The position numbers and the translations under genes were made by a program. Source: Bacteroidota bacterium (GTDB lineage: Bacteria > Bacteroidota > Bacteroidia > Bacteroidales > Dysgonomonadaceae). Taken from it: a stretch of 26,311 nucleotides of DNA. The stretch spans positions 1-26,311 of the forward strand of contig JAEZZZ010000022.1 in the NCBI GenBank assembly GCA_023418255.1, read 5' to 3'. The notes under the pieces are model-generated. The model had not been told where the DNA came from, made no database searches, and saw nothing but the letters and a program-made list of their open reading frames with translations. Shown one piece after another: positions 8,425 to 15,332 of the stretch; position 1 is the first letter of the stretch, and each line of letters starts with the position of its first letter.

Positions 8425-8449
8425 AAACAAAAACTGATGTTTATCAGTT
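8425..8449 (-). terminator. Intrinsic terminator of the amidase gene
   Basis: On the minus strand AACTGAT, the loop AAAC and ATCAGTT (8432-8449) form a 7-bp stem followed by TTTGTTTT. It begins a few bases after the amidase stop codon. It is short and low in GC, so of moderate strength. Confidence 0.6.
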
Positions 8450-8451
8450 GA

Positions 8452-9465
8452 TTATTTGTTTGTTGCTCTATCGTAATCATTTAAAATGCCATCTTTAATC
8501 CAATTGGCAAGAGCTTGTCTATTGTTGCTGTTCATAATGCGGCGACGATCAAACGGATTTTGAATATTTCCCAATTCAACCAATATGGATGGCGGCTGCA
8601 GATTGCGTAAGGTATACAGCTCACGATAAGCTACAGTGCCTTGGAAACCTCTTCCAGGCTGATGACGGTCATATTTTTGACGGAATATATCCCGAATGGC
8701 AGATGCTAACAAACGGCTTTGCTCATCCATGGCATGGTAGAAAAATACATCAACACGCTTCCCTTTATTGCGACTATCCACATGTATTTCAATCGATCTT
8801 GCATAACTAAAATGATGTTTGTTCTTACTATACAGAGCATTCACTTCATTTACACGTTGTTTTAATCTTTCTAACTGATTTCTTGGAATTGGTTTTCCCA
8901 TGCATGTTTCTCTGTCGCTATTGTTGAGATACATATCATCCCGAATGCCGTCGTTTGGATCTTGAATAATGACATAAACGGCTGCACCTTCCATCATCAG
9001 ATTGCGCGCCAAGCGCAGGGAAACATCATAAGCATATTCATGTTCGTGAAGTTCTCTGCCATTCACTTTGGCAATGGCACCCGGGTCGGGGCCACCGTGA
9101 CCGCTGATAATATAAAAGCAAGTGCCTTTCAGCCGATTTGATGTTAGAGAAAAGTGTCTATATTTAGAACCAAAAATGTTTCTATCGGTCGGTTCGCTCT
9201 CCTTTTCGTGAGGCGGGTACACATCGCCCGGATGGAGTGGGGGAATTAGATAGACAGTGCCTAATTCTAATCCACCTTGCGCATTAATCCGTTCACGATT
9301 CATGTGAATAAATTCACTCACATAAGTGCTGTCCATCCGGTTCCATCGCTGCAGAAACGAGTATATGCCATCTCCTTCGATAGGATATGCCATGTCTTGC
9401 GCCACAATAGGACGCAATATGAGTAGCGCGATAATCGCTAGAAGAAAAGATAGTCTTTTGTCCAT
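8452..9465 (-). CDS. Exported N-acetylmuramoyl-L-alanine amidase (Amidase_3)
   Basis: A 337-residue zinc amidase that cuts the bond between MurNAc and the first L-Ala of peptidoglycan. It has an N-terminal signal peptide (about 1-22, ending IVAQ). A degenerate LysM-like module follows (about 30-75: GDGIYSFLQRWN ... LGTVYLIPP). The Amidase_3 domain runs from about 115. Likely zinc ligands are His123 (SGHGGPDPGA), Glu141 (HEHEYAYD; Glu143 is the alternative) and His228 (SIEIHVDS), with catalytic Glu297 in ILVELGN. It probably acts in cell separation or wall turnover and is one of two wall hydrolases in this window. A -7 element (9489-9496) lies 24 bases before the ATG, and a small terminator follows. 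Confidence 0.92.
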   Translation of the reverse strand: MDKRLSFLLAIIALLILRPIVAQDMAYPIEGDGIYSFLQRWNRMDSTYVSEFIHMNRERINAQGGLELGTVYLIPPLHPGDVYPPHEKESEPTDRNIFGSKYRHFSLTSNRLKGTCFYIISGHGGPDPGAIAKVNGRELHEHEYAYDVSLRLARNLMMEGAAVYVIIQDPNDGIRDDMYLNNSDRETCMGKPIPRNQLERLKQRVNEVNALYSKNKHHFSYARSIEIHVDSRNKGKRVDVFFYHAMDEQSRLLASAIRDIFRQKYDRHQPGRGFQGTVAYRELYTLRNLQPPSILVELGNIQNPFDRRRIMNSNNRQALANWIKDGILNDYDRATNK

Positions 9466-9488
9466 TTTATTGTCGAGATTATAGAAAA

Positions 9489-9496
9489 CAAATATA
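9489..9496 (-). promoter_or_regulatory. -7 promoter element of the amidase gene
   Basis: The minus strand reads TATATTTG, an exact TAnnTTTG match, 24 bases before the amidase ATG. A clear -33 TTTG is not seen. Confidence 0.6.
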
Positions 9497-9661
9497 CAAA
9501 GGTTTTTTTAGGATTGAAAACGAACTGATTAATAACTAATAATAATCAACAGTGCGAAACATAAAATCATCCATTCGTTTATCTCTTGATTATAAATTTA
9601 CAGAGTAAAAGAAACTATAATATTTTAACGTTTCGGAACAACAATTTTTTCATTTTATTCT

Positions 9662-9669
9662 TACCTTTG
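9662..9669 (+). promoter_or_regulatory. -7 promoter element of metK
   Basis: TACCTTTG matches TAnnTTTG exactly. The predicted transcription start near 9675 lies only a few bases before the SAM-II-like aptamer, so the aptamer would form the very 5' end of the mRNA. Confidence 0.65.
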
Positions 9670-9683
9670 TAAAACATAAACAA

Positions 9684-9736
9684 TGTGGACAGATTTGTAC
9701 TGCTTGCAACCACAGAAAAAAATGCTAAAAACGGAC
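9684..9736 (+). promoter_or_regulatory. SAM-II-like riboswitch aptamer in the metK leader
   Basis: The order of conserved elements matches the SAM-II (metA/SAM-alpha) aptamer as I remember it. P1 is formed by TGTGG (9684-9688) and CCACA (9710-9714). The loop holds GATTT (9692-9696) and CTTGCA (9703-9708). An A-rich linker leads to GCTAAA (9724-9729) and then CGGAC (9732-9736). Bases 9697-9700 (GTAC) can pair with GGAC (9733-9736) with one mismatch, as the pseudoknot requires. Position just after the promoter and in front of S-adenosylmethionine synthetase makes feedback repression by SAM the obvious role. A covariance-model match was not run. Confidence 0.75.
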
Positions 9737-9788
9737 AAATAAAATACCTTTTCATTTTTTTTTCGCAAGCTATATTCTTCTCTATCGC

Positions 9789-9821
9789 ATTGTTTTAGAT
9801 ATGTTTAATTTTTAAAACAAT
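9789..9821 (+). promoter_or_regulatory. Hairpin covering the metK translation-initiation region (candidate expression platform)
   Basis: ATTGTTTTA (9789-9797) and TAAAACAAT (9813-9821) are perfectly complementary with a 15-base loop, and the right arm ends 6 bases before the ATG at 9828. The left arm (TTTTAG, 9793-9798) can alternatively pair with CTAAAA (9725-9730) inside the conserved GCTAAA of the aptamer. This would give a two-state translational switch. The stem is AT-only except for one pair, so stability is modest. Confidence 0.45.
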
Positions 9822-9827
9822 AAAAAT

Positions 9828-11135
9828 ATGAGTTATTTATTTACATCCGAATCGGTATCGGAAGGCCATCCCGATAAAGTAGCCGATCAAATATCCGATG
9901 CTTTATTAGATGAGTTCTTGGCATACGATCCCAATTCGAGAGTCGCGTGCGAAACCCTTGTAACCACCGGACAGGTTGTTTTAGCCGGAGAAGTAACATC
10001 GAAAACCTATGTTGATGTTGCAGAAGTGGCACGCGAAGTGATTGCCAAAATCGGTTACACAAAAAGCGATTATCGATTTGAAGCCCTTTCATGCGGTGTG
10101 CTTTCTAGCATTCACGAGCAGTCGGAAGATATTCAGCGTGGTGTCGAGAAAAAAGGAGAAGACCCAATGGAACAAGGTGCCGGCGATCAGGGCATTATGT
10201 TTGGCTATGCTACCGACGAAACAGAAAACTACATGCCTCTTTCAATTGACATTAGCCATGCTTTGTTGCGAGAACTGGCAAACATCAGAAAAAATGAATT
10301 GCACCTGATGCCTTATTTGCGCCCCGATGCTAAATCTCAAGTTACCATCGAATATTCCGATGAAGGCATCCCGCAACGCATTGATACCATTGTGATTTCG
10401 ACACAACATGATGATTTTATAGTTCCTGCCGACAATTCTCACGAAGCGGCACTCAAAGCGGACAAAGAAATGCAAGACAAAATACACGAAGACGTGATCC
10501 GCATTTTAATTCCTCGCGTTCGCGAATTGTATAAACATAAAAAAGCGGTCTACGCTCTGTTTGAAGACAAAATAAAATATTATGTCAATCCAACAGGAAA
10601 ATTTGTTGTCGGTGGGCCACATGGTGATACAGGACTCACTGGGCGCAAAATAATTGTGGATACATACGGAGGAAAAGCATCCCATGGTGGAGGCGCGTTT
10701 TCCGGAAAAGACCCATCAAAGGTCGATCGATCTGCAGGGTATGCGGCACGCCATATTGCCAAAAATTTGGTCGCGGCGGGTATCGCTTCCGAAGTGCTTA
10801 TTCAAGTTTCGTATGCCATTGGTGTGGCGCAGCCCACCAGTATTTATGTAAATACTTTCGGTAGAAGCAAAGTGAATTTTTCGGACGGACAAATCGCAAA
10901 GAAAGTTGAACAACTCTTCGATATGAGACCCAAAGCCATCGAGCAACGGCTGAAATTGCGCAATCCCATTTATCTTGAAACCGCTTCGTATGGACATTTT
11001 GGACGTGAACCACAAGTGGTAAAAAAGACATTTTCGTCGCGTTACATGCCAGAACCAATTCACCAAGAAGTGGAGCTTTTCACGTGGGAAAAACTTGATT
11101 ATGTGGACGCGATAAAAAAGGCTTTCAATTTATGA
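9828..11135 (+). CDS. metK: S-adenosylmethionine synthetase (methionine adenosyltransferase)
   Basis: A 435-residue enzyme that makes SAM from methionine and ATP, releasing phosphate and pyrophosphate; it is cytoplasmic and usually tetrameric. Hallmarks are ESVSEGHPDKVADQISDA (8-25, with His14 and Asp16), the signature GAGDQGIMFGYA (117-128), GGPHGDTGLTGRK, and the P-loop-like GGGAFSGKDPSKVDRS (from 287). It is longer than the roughly 385-residue E. coli enzyme, with extra sequence in the central and C-terminal regions, as is common in Bacteroidota. It stands alone, with its own promoter and long riboswitch-bearing leader. Downstream, 11146-11175 holds a 7-bp AT-rich hairpin (TTTATAG/CTATAAA) that may help end the transcript. 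Confidence 0.98.
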   Translation: MSYLFTSESVSEGHPDKVADQISDALLDEFLAYDPNSRVACETLVTTGQVVLAGEVTSKTYVDVAEVAREVIAKIGYTKSDYRFEALSCGVLSSIHEQSEDIQRGVEKKGEDPMEQGAGDQGIMFGYATDETENYMPLSIDISHALLRELANIRKNELHLMPYLRPDAKSQVTIEYSDEGIPQRIDTIVISTQHDDFIVPADNSHEAALKADKEMQDKIHEDVIRILIPRVRELYKHKKAVYALFEDKIKYYVNPTGKFVVGGPHGDTGLTGRKIIVDTYGGKASHGGGAFSGKDPSKVDRSAGYAARHIAKNLVAAGIASEVLIQVSYAIGVAQPTSIYVNTFGRSKVNFSDGQIAKKVEQLFDMRPKAIEQRLKLRNPIYLETASYGHFGREPQVVKKTFSSRYMPEPIHQEVELFTWEKLDYVDAIKKAFNL

Positions 11136-11403
11136 AATGATTTTTTTTATAGAAAATCCTGTTTTTTCCTATAAAGATTGAAAGCGAGAAAATGATAGCG
11201 GTTACTTTGTAACCCGACAAAGCACCGAACAAAACATAATATAATGTATAATTAAAAGATAGAAATCTAAAAATCCATTTACTCGTTCTTTTAGCCTATC
11301 TCGATGTATCGGAAGCGAAAAATGTAAGGACGATAAATCCCTAAACAGAGGAGCCATTGATAAGTTTTTTATCTGTCGGTGTGGATTTAAAAGAATAATC
11401 ATG

Positions 11404-11411
11404 TAAATTTG
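11404..11411 (+). promoter_or_regulatory. -7 promoter element of the LOG-family gene
   Basis: TAAATTTG is an exact TAnnTTTG match. The predicted start of transcription falls near 11417, inside the left arm of the palindrome at 11414-11445. This favours the ATG at 11466 over the upstream TTG at 11424. Confidence 0.6.
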
Positions 11412-11413
11412 TA

Positions 11414-11445
11414 ATCCCGAATCTTGCAATGTGCGGATTCGGGAT
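11414..11445. repeat. Perfect 10-bp inverted repeat at the predicted transcription start of the LOG gene
   Basis: ATCCCGAATC (11414-11423) and GATTCGGGAT (11436-11445) are perfectly complementary around a 12-base spacer. It starts 3 bases after the -7 element. It could be an operator for a dimeric repressor or a 5' mRNA hairpin. A GTTTT follows on the plus strand, so early termination is a third possibility. Confidence 0.6.
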
Positions 11446-11465
11446 GTTTTACATCATCAGACACT

Positions 11466-12044
11466 ATGAATAAAGAACAGATTAAAATGCAGCCGATGCA
11501 TGCCGTCGTTTATTGTGCTTCGAGTCCCAATATTGACAAACGATATATTGAAAATGCGTCACTTTTGGGTGAGTTGTTTGTGAAAAACAACATAACTTGC
11601 ATAAATGGAGCGGGTTGTCGTGGATTGATGGGAGCAATAAATGACACGATGCTTGCGCACGGAGGCATCGTAAAAGGCATAATTCCACAGTTTATGGTTG
11701 ATTCGGGTTGGTGTCACCCCAATTTAAGTGAAGTAATTGTTACGAAAACCATGCACGAGCGAAAATCTAAAATGGCGGAGCTTGCCGATGCCGCGGTAGC
11801 TCTTCCCGGAGGAATTGGCACCCTTGAAGAGTTAGCGGAAATTCTAGCATGGCAACAGTTGGGATTATTTATGAGTCCGGTTATTATTTTGAATATCAAC
11901 AACTATTATACGCCGTTGATTCGTTTTTTTAAACAGATGGTAGAACAACAATTTATGGCAGTTGAATTTGCTGAAATGTGGAACGAAGTACAAACACCGC
12001 ACGAAGCAGTAGAAATCCTTAAAAGAAGATTTTCTGAAAGATAA
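11466..12044 (+). CDS. LOG family protein (nucleoside 5'-monophosphate phosphoribohydrolase, TIGR00730 type)
   Basis: A 192-residue cytoplasmic Rossmann-fold protein. The family signature is complete: GAGCRGLMGA (about 48-57), MHERKSKM (96-103) and PGGIGTLEE (114-122). LOG proteins release the base from nucleoside 5'-monophosphates. In plants and some actinobacteria this activates cytokinins; bacterial relatives may act on AMP or other nucleotides. The physiological substrate here is not known. I chose the ATG at 11466 because a longer frame begins with TTG inside the palindrome and adds residues not seen in the family. DUF4271 follows 66 bases later, so read-through into the hemD unit is possible. 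Confidence 0.88.
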   Translation: MNKEQIKMQPMHAVVYCASSPNIDKRYIENASLLGELFVKNNITCINGAGCRGLMGAINDTMLAHGGIVKGIIPQFMVDSGWCHPNLSEVIVTKTMHERKSKMAELADAAVALPGGIGTLEELAEILAWQQLGLFMSPVIILNINNYYTPLIRFFKQMVEQQFMAVEFAEMWNEVQTPHEAVEILKRRFSER

Positions 12045-12110
12045 ATCAGGGTATGTCCTTATAACAAAAGAAAATAACAGTTTATTGAAAAACGAATAGA
12101 TAAAGATAAC

Positions 12111-13004
12111 GTGTTTGAAAAACTATTTCAGGATACAACCGCGTCAGACTCTGTTTCTTATGTTTTAAGAAACAGAGAGATCCAACATGTTGATACGTTA
12201 TCATTGAATCTTTCGACGGGAGATTTTATGTCATTCGACAGCATTGAACCGATTTTTACAACGAACACATTAACGTCGTTAAATACTCCTCATGTAGTTG
12301 GTTACGAGGGTGATATCCACTATTTTTCGCCATTGCTGACAACACTCTTCTTTCTGATACTTTTAGTCTGCTTTGTCCTTTTTTCTTTCATTTTTCATCG
12401 AAAAAAAATATTGCTCTTCAAAAATGGGACAAACATTTTCAAATTTATCGCTACCAACCGGTTGTTATATAATAAACAAAGTGTTGTGATGAAAACATGG
12501 AGTGAAGTTTTTTTGATTTTACAAACAATCATTGTACTTTCAATAGCAATATTTATATTTTTGTGGAATCGTGATCCATTGCTGTTATCGTTCAATTATT
12601 GGCTGTCGTTTTTTGTAGGAATTGTCATGTTCTTATTCATTGCTTTTGCCTTTAAATATTTAGTGCATAGATGTTTAGGAGGAATGATTATCCCTTTCGG
12701 GACGAAAGAGTGGACCGTTTCGTATCTGCGAACAAATGAATTGTTGGGAATTGTTTCGTTCATTCCGGCACTATTTCTGATCTATGTAAATAATTATATA
12801 AACGTTCTGTTTGCAACTCTATTGATGCTGTTTCTTGCCAGTCGACTCATTATATTTTGGAACTTATTAAGTATTTTTGTAAAAAATAAAATGGGATTTC
12901 TTTATTTTATTGTGTACCTTTGTGGCGTTGAAATAGTACCTTATATCTTGCTATATAAGGGGGCTGTTTTTTTTATTAAAATTTTAGCGAACATCGGAGT
13001 ATGA
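12111..13004 (+). CDS. DUF4271 integral membrane protein
   Basis: A 297-residue inner-membrane protein starting with GTG. Residues 1-70 are polar. Hydrophobic segments lie at about 73-95, 131-152, 163-184, 210-226, 229-248, 261-278 and 281-294, giving six or seven helices. I recognise it as the DUF4271 family mainly by this profile and by its place immediately before hemD, a conserved Bacteroidota arrangement. Its function is unknown. The stop codon overlaps the hemD start (ATGA at 13001-13004), so the two are translationally coupled. A link to haem or tetrapyrrole handling is only a guess from context. Confidence 0.8.
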   Translation: MFEKLFQDTTASDSVSYVLRNREIQHVDTLSLNLSTGDFMSFDSIEPIFTTNTLTSLNTPHVVGYEGDIHYFSPLLTTLFFLILLVCFVLFSFIFHRKKILLFKNGTNIFKFIATNRLLYNKQSVVMKTWSEVFLILQTIIVLSIAIFIFLWNRDPLLLSFNYWLSFFVGIVMFLFIAFAFKYLVHRCLGGMIIPFGTKEWTVSYLRTNELLGIVSFIPALFLIYVNNYINVLFATLLMLFLASRLIIFWNLLSIFVKNKMGFLYFIVYLCGVEIVPYILLYKGAVFFIKILANIGV

Positions 13005-13756
13005 GCAAGCGAAAAGTAAAGAAAATTCTTATTTCACAACCCGAACCTAGCAATCATAAATCACCTTATTATGACATAGCGAAAAAGTATCATGTAGATA
13101 TTCATTTTCGCCCATTAATTAAAGTTGAACCTGTTTCTACGAAAGAGTTTCGTCAGCAACGTATTCAAATTTTAGATTTCACAGCCATCATTTTTACCGC
13201 CAAAACTGCTGTGGATCATTTTTTCTCACTTTGCAAAGAGTTACGTGTGACCGTTCCCGAAACGATGAAGTACTTTTGCGTATCAGAATCGGTTGCGCTT
13301 TATCTACAGAAATATATTGTCTATCGCAAACGAAAAATATTTTTTAGTACTACCGGTAAAATTGAAGGCCTAAACAACGCTTTCACTAAACATGCCAAAG
13401 AAAAATTTCTTTTTCCTGTTCCGGAAGAAAGTGGAGCAAACTTGACTCATTTTCTTGACGAGAAAAAAGTGAATTACACCAAGAGCGTGATGTACAGAAC
13501 CGTTAGCGTAGATTTTGCAAAAGACGAGAAGTTAGACCACGACATGTTAATATTTTTTAGTCCGTTTGGTGTGACAGCTCTATTAAAAAACTTTCCCGAC
13601 TTCCGGCAAGAAGATCTCAAAATTGGATGTTTTGGCAAGGCCACTGCCGAAGCAATTGAAAAAGAGGGTCTGCGCATTGACTGCATTGCACCCCAAGGTG
13701 AATTTCTTTCCATGACGGCTGCATTGGAGGCTTACTTGAAAGAAAATAATGCATAA
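13001..13756 (+). CDS. hemD: Uroporphyrinogen-III synthase
   Basis: A 251-residue protein with the two-lobed HemD pattern. The N-lobe begins KKILISQPEP and includes DFTAIIFTAKTAVDHFF; the C-lobe includes DMLIFFSPFGVTALLKNF and IGCFGKATAEAIEKEGLRID, ending in a helix (SMTAALEAYL). HemD closes hydroxymethylbilane with inversion of ring D to give uroporphyrinogen III, the branch point of haem and corrinoid synthesis. The family is very divergent, so the call rests on these C-lobe patterns and on the DUF4271-hemD-rnpA neighbourhood. It overlaps DUF4271 by 4 bases and is followed by 135 bases before rnpA, which has its own promoter. Confidence 0.88.
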   Translation: MSKRKVKKILISQPEPSNHKSPYYDIAKKYHVDIHFRPLIKVEPVSTKEFRQQRIQILDFTAIIFTAKTAVDHFFSLCKELRVTVPETMKYFCVSESVALYLQKYIVYRKRKIFFSTTGKIEGLNNAFTKHAKEKFLFPVPEESGANLTHFLDEKKVNYTKSVMYRTVSVDFAKDEKLDHDMLIFFSPFGVTALLKNFPDFRQEDLKIGCFGKATAEAIEKEGLRIDCIAPQGEFLSMTAALEAYLKENNA

Positions 13757-13861
13757 AAACAAACTGCACATAGCTCTCTTTGTATAAAAATGTGCCGTGG
13801 AAAAAATAAATAAATTGTAATATTTTTTTAGCAAAGCAGTACAACGAATGGCAAAATCCAT

Positions 13862-13869
13862 TATCTTTG
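13862..13869 (+). promoter_or_regulatory. -7 promoter element of rnpA-yidD
   Basis: TATCTTTG matches TAnnTTTG exactly and lies 23 bases before the rnpA ATG at 13892. No clear -33 TTTG is visible. Confidence 0.6.
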
Positions 13870-13891
13870 TTCTCATAATGCTTTCGGCGGA

Positions 13892-14311
13892 ATGCTTGTA
13901 GATATGGAGCAAGAGCGATTTACTTTTAAAAAAGAAGAGCGATTGAGAGGTACAAAACGCATTGAATCACTCTTTCAAAAAGGACGTTCTTTTATTGCAT
14001 ATCCTTTGCGAGTGGTATATTCCGAAACGGATGCTCCTGCAGCGGTTTTTGCTTCCATTTTGGTGAGCGTGCCCAAAAAAAAGATAAAGAGGGCTGTCCA
14101 ACGAAACAGAATAAAGCGGCTTGTTCGAGAGTCGTATCGACTAAACAAATCTATTCTTCTTGCTAAGCTGAACGACAATATGCCGTCTGTGGATATTGCA
14201 TTTATATATCTAAAAGAAGAATTGAGCGATTTTAAATCGATACAAAAGGCGATGCAAAAAGCATTGTCAGAAATAGGAGAGAAAATAAAACCGGAGAACA
14301 AAGATGTTTAA
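13892..14311 (+). CDS. rnpA: Ribonuclease P protein component
   Basis: The basic protein subunit of RNase P, which with the RNA subunit (rnpB, not in this window) removes tRNA 5' leaders. In 139 residues it has the N-terminal FTFKKEERLRGTKRIESLFQ and the RNR motif RNRIKRLVRESYR (71-83), which contacts RNase P RNA, followed by the C-terminal helix. The ATG at 13904 (MEQERFTFKK) is an equally plausible start. Its end overlaps yidD by 8 bases, so the two are coupled. As usual for Bacteroidota, it is not beside dnaA or rpmH. Confidence 0.95.
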   Translation: MLVDMEQERFTFKKEERLRGTKRIESLFQKGRSFIAYPLRVVYSETDAPAAVFASILVSVPKKKIKRAVQRNRIKRLVRESYRLNKSILLAKLNDNMPSVDIAFIYLKEELSDFKSIQKAMQKALSEIGEKIKPENKDV

Positions 14312-14564
14312 ACTCATAAAAAATATTCTTACGTGGATATTGCTTCTTCCTGTTCACTTCTACCGCTCTTTTATATCACCGCTTTTACCGCCCAGTTGTC
14401 GCTATACGCCAACGTGTTCACAATATGCGATTGAAGCACTTCAAAAGCATGGTCCTTTCAAAGGATTCTACTTATCGGTAAAGCGTATATTGAGCTGTAA
14501 TCCATGGGGAGGTTCGGGATATGATCCTGTGCCTGAACTAAAAAAGAAAAATAAAGATCACTAA
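14304..14564 (+). CDS. yidD: Membrane protein insertion efficiency factor YidD
   Basis: An 86-residue peripheral inner-membrane protein that assists YidC-dependent insertion of membrane proteins. The family core is intact: an amphipathic N-terminal helix, then FYRSFISPLLPPSCRYTPTCSQYAIEALQKHGPFKG, then NPWGGSGYDPVP. It overlaps rnpA by 8 bases, a very widely conserved pairing. The next gene begins about 40 bases downstream in the same direction. Confidence 0.97.
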   Translation: MFKLIKNILTWILLLPVHFYRSFISPLLPPSCRYTPTCSQYAIEALQKHGPFKGFYLSVKRILSCNPWGGSGYDPVPELKKKNKDH

Positions 14565-14604
14565 AAACCTGACAAAAACTTAAAATAAAGTTTTGCATCG
14601 CTAT

Positions 14605-15309
14605 ATGGAACTTTACAACGTACACACACACCAAGTATTTTTAGAAGACAATGATGACCCTTATCATTCGTGTATTTTAGATGTTTATCCCCTCGAATTT
14701 GAAGTAGCAAAAGAATCGTACCATAGACACAGTTTTTCGTGTGGCATTCATCCGTGGTATTCCGAAGATAGTGAGCAACAGATGAAGTATTTGACCGAAA
14801 TAGCCGGTGATAAACGCATCATCGCCATTGGCGAAACCGGACTTGATAAACTCAAAGGTCCGTCGTATGATGTGCAAATTCCGGTATTTAAGAAGCATAT
14901 TGAACTTTCCGAAAAACTGCACAAACCCGTAATCATTCATTGTGTGAAAGCGTGGGAGCAACTTATTCGTATTCGAAAAGAGATGTCGCCAACGCAGGCA
15001 TGGATTATTCATGGATATAGGGGAAAGCCCGAATTGACAAAGCAGCTCGCGAAAGAGGGTTTTATGTTTTCGGTCGGAGAAAATATCAATATCGATTCCA
15101 TGTCGTTTATTCCCATTGAGTCCCTCTTTTGCGAAACTGATGAGGACGATATCGATATTCGGGAAGTTTACGCACAAACGGCATTGGCTGTTAACATGGA
15201 GATGGAAATATTTGCCGAGAAAATAGCCGAAAATGTGACACGTGTATTTCCAACGTTGGAACATCCGATGCCATACTATCCATCGGAAGATGAGGAAGAT
15301 GAAGAGTAG
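14605..15309 (+). CDS. TatD-family metal-dependent hydrolase
   Basis: A 234-residue amidohydrolase-fold protein. Metal ligands are all visible: His7 and His9 in VHTH, Glu in IGETGLDK, His in VIIHCVKAW, His in WIIHGYRG, and the final acidic LFCETDED. TatD proteins are cytoplasmic Mg/Zn-dependent nucleases (3'-5' exonuclease or DNase in E. coli). This Bacteroidota branch is shorter than the usual roughly 260 residues and carries an acidic tail (SEDEEDEE), so nuclease activity is an inference. The start is the ATG at 14605; a longer frame would use TTG at 14593. It is the last gene of the rnpA-yidD unit and faces the RNase H gene across a 23-base gap with no visible terminator. Confidence 0.88.
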   Translation: MELYNVHTHQVFLEDNDDPYHSCILDVYPLEFEVAKESYHRHSFSCGIHPWYSEDSEQQMKYLTEIAGDKRIIAIGETGLDKLKGPSYDVQIPVFKKHIELSEKLHKPVIIHCVKAWEQLIRIRKEMSPTQAWIIHGYRGKPELTKQLAKEGFMFSVGENINIDSMSFIPIESLFCETDEDDIDIREVYAQTALAVNMEMEIFAEKIAENVTRVFPTLEHPMPYYPSEDEEDEE

Positions 15310-15332
15310 CGAGTTAAGGAAAAGGTTGAGCG

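Larger units (their letters stand above)
9466..9827. other. Intergenic region between the amidase and metK: divergent promoters and the metK leader
   Basis: It holds the minus-strand amidase promoter (9489-9496) and the plus-strand metK promoter (9662-9669). A leader of about 150 bases follows, with a SAM-II-like aptamer (9684-9736), a poly-T stretch (about 9754-9763) and a hairpin ending 6 bases before the metK ATG. The 9500-9660 part is AT-rich and shows nothing recognisable. Confidence 0.7.
11136..11465. other. Intergenic region between metK and the LOG gene
   Basis: No gene is seen. It contains the AT-rich hairpin just after metK (11146-11175), a perfect small palindrome GGTTAC-TTT-GTAACC (11200-11214), the LOG promoter (11404-11411) and the 10-bp inverted repeat at 11414-11445. 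The rest (about 11215-11400) shows nothing recognisable. Confidence 0.6.

Noticed and set aside
11200..11214. GGTTAC-TTT-GTAACC palindrome after metK as an operator or terminator
   Set aside because: Perfect but short, with no T-run and no promoter beside it. Mentioned only as content of the intergenic region.
13766..13795. GCACAT/ATGTGC inverted repeat between hemD and rnpA as a terminator
   Set aside because: Only 6 bp with an 18-base loop and no T-run afterwards; too weak to support.
14677..15264. A 195-codon open frame antisense to the TatD-type gene
   Set aside because: It has no family resemblance, and its composition mirrors the complementary strand. The plus-strand gene has all TatD metal motifs, so this is a shadow frame.
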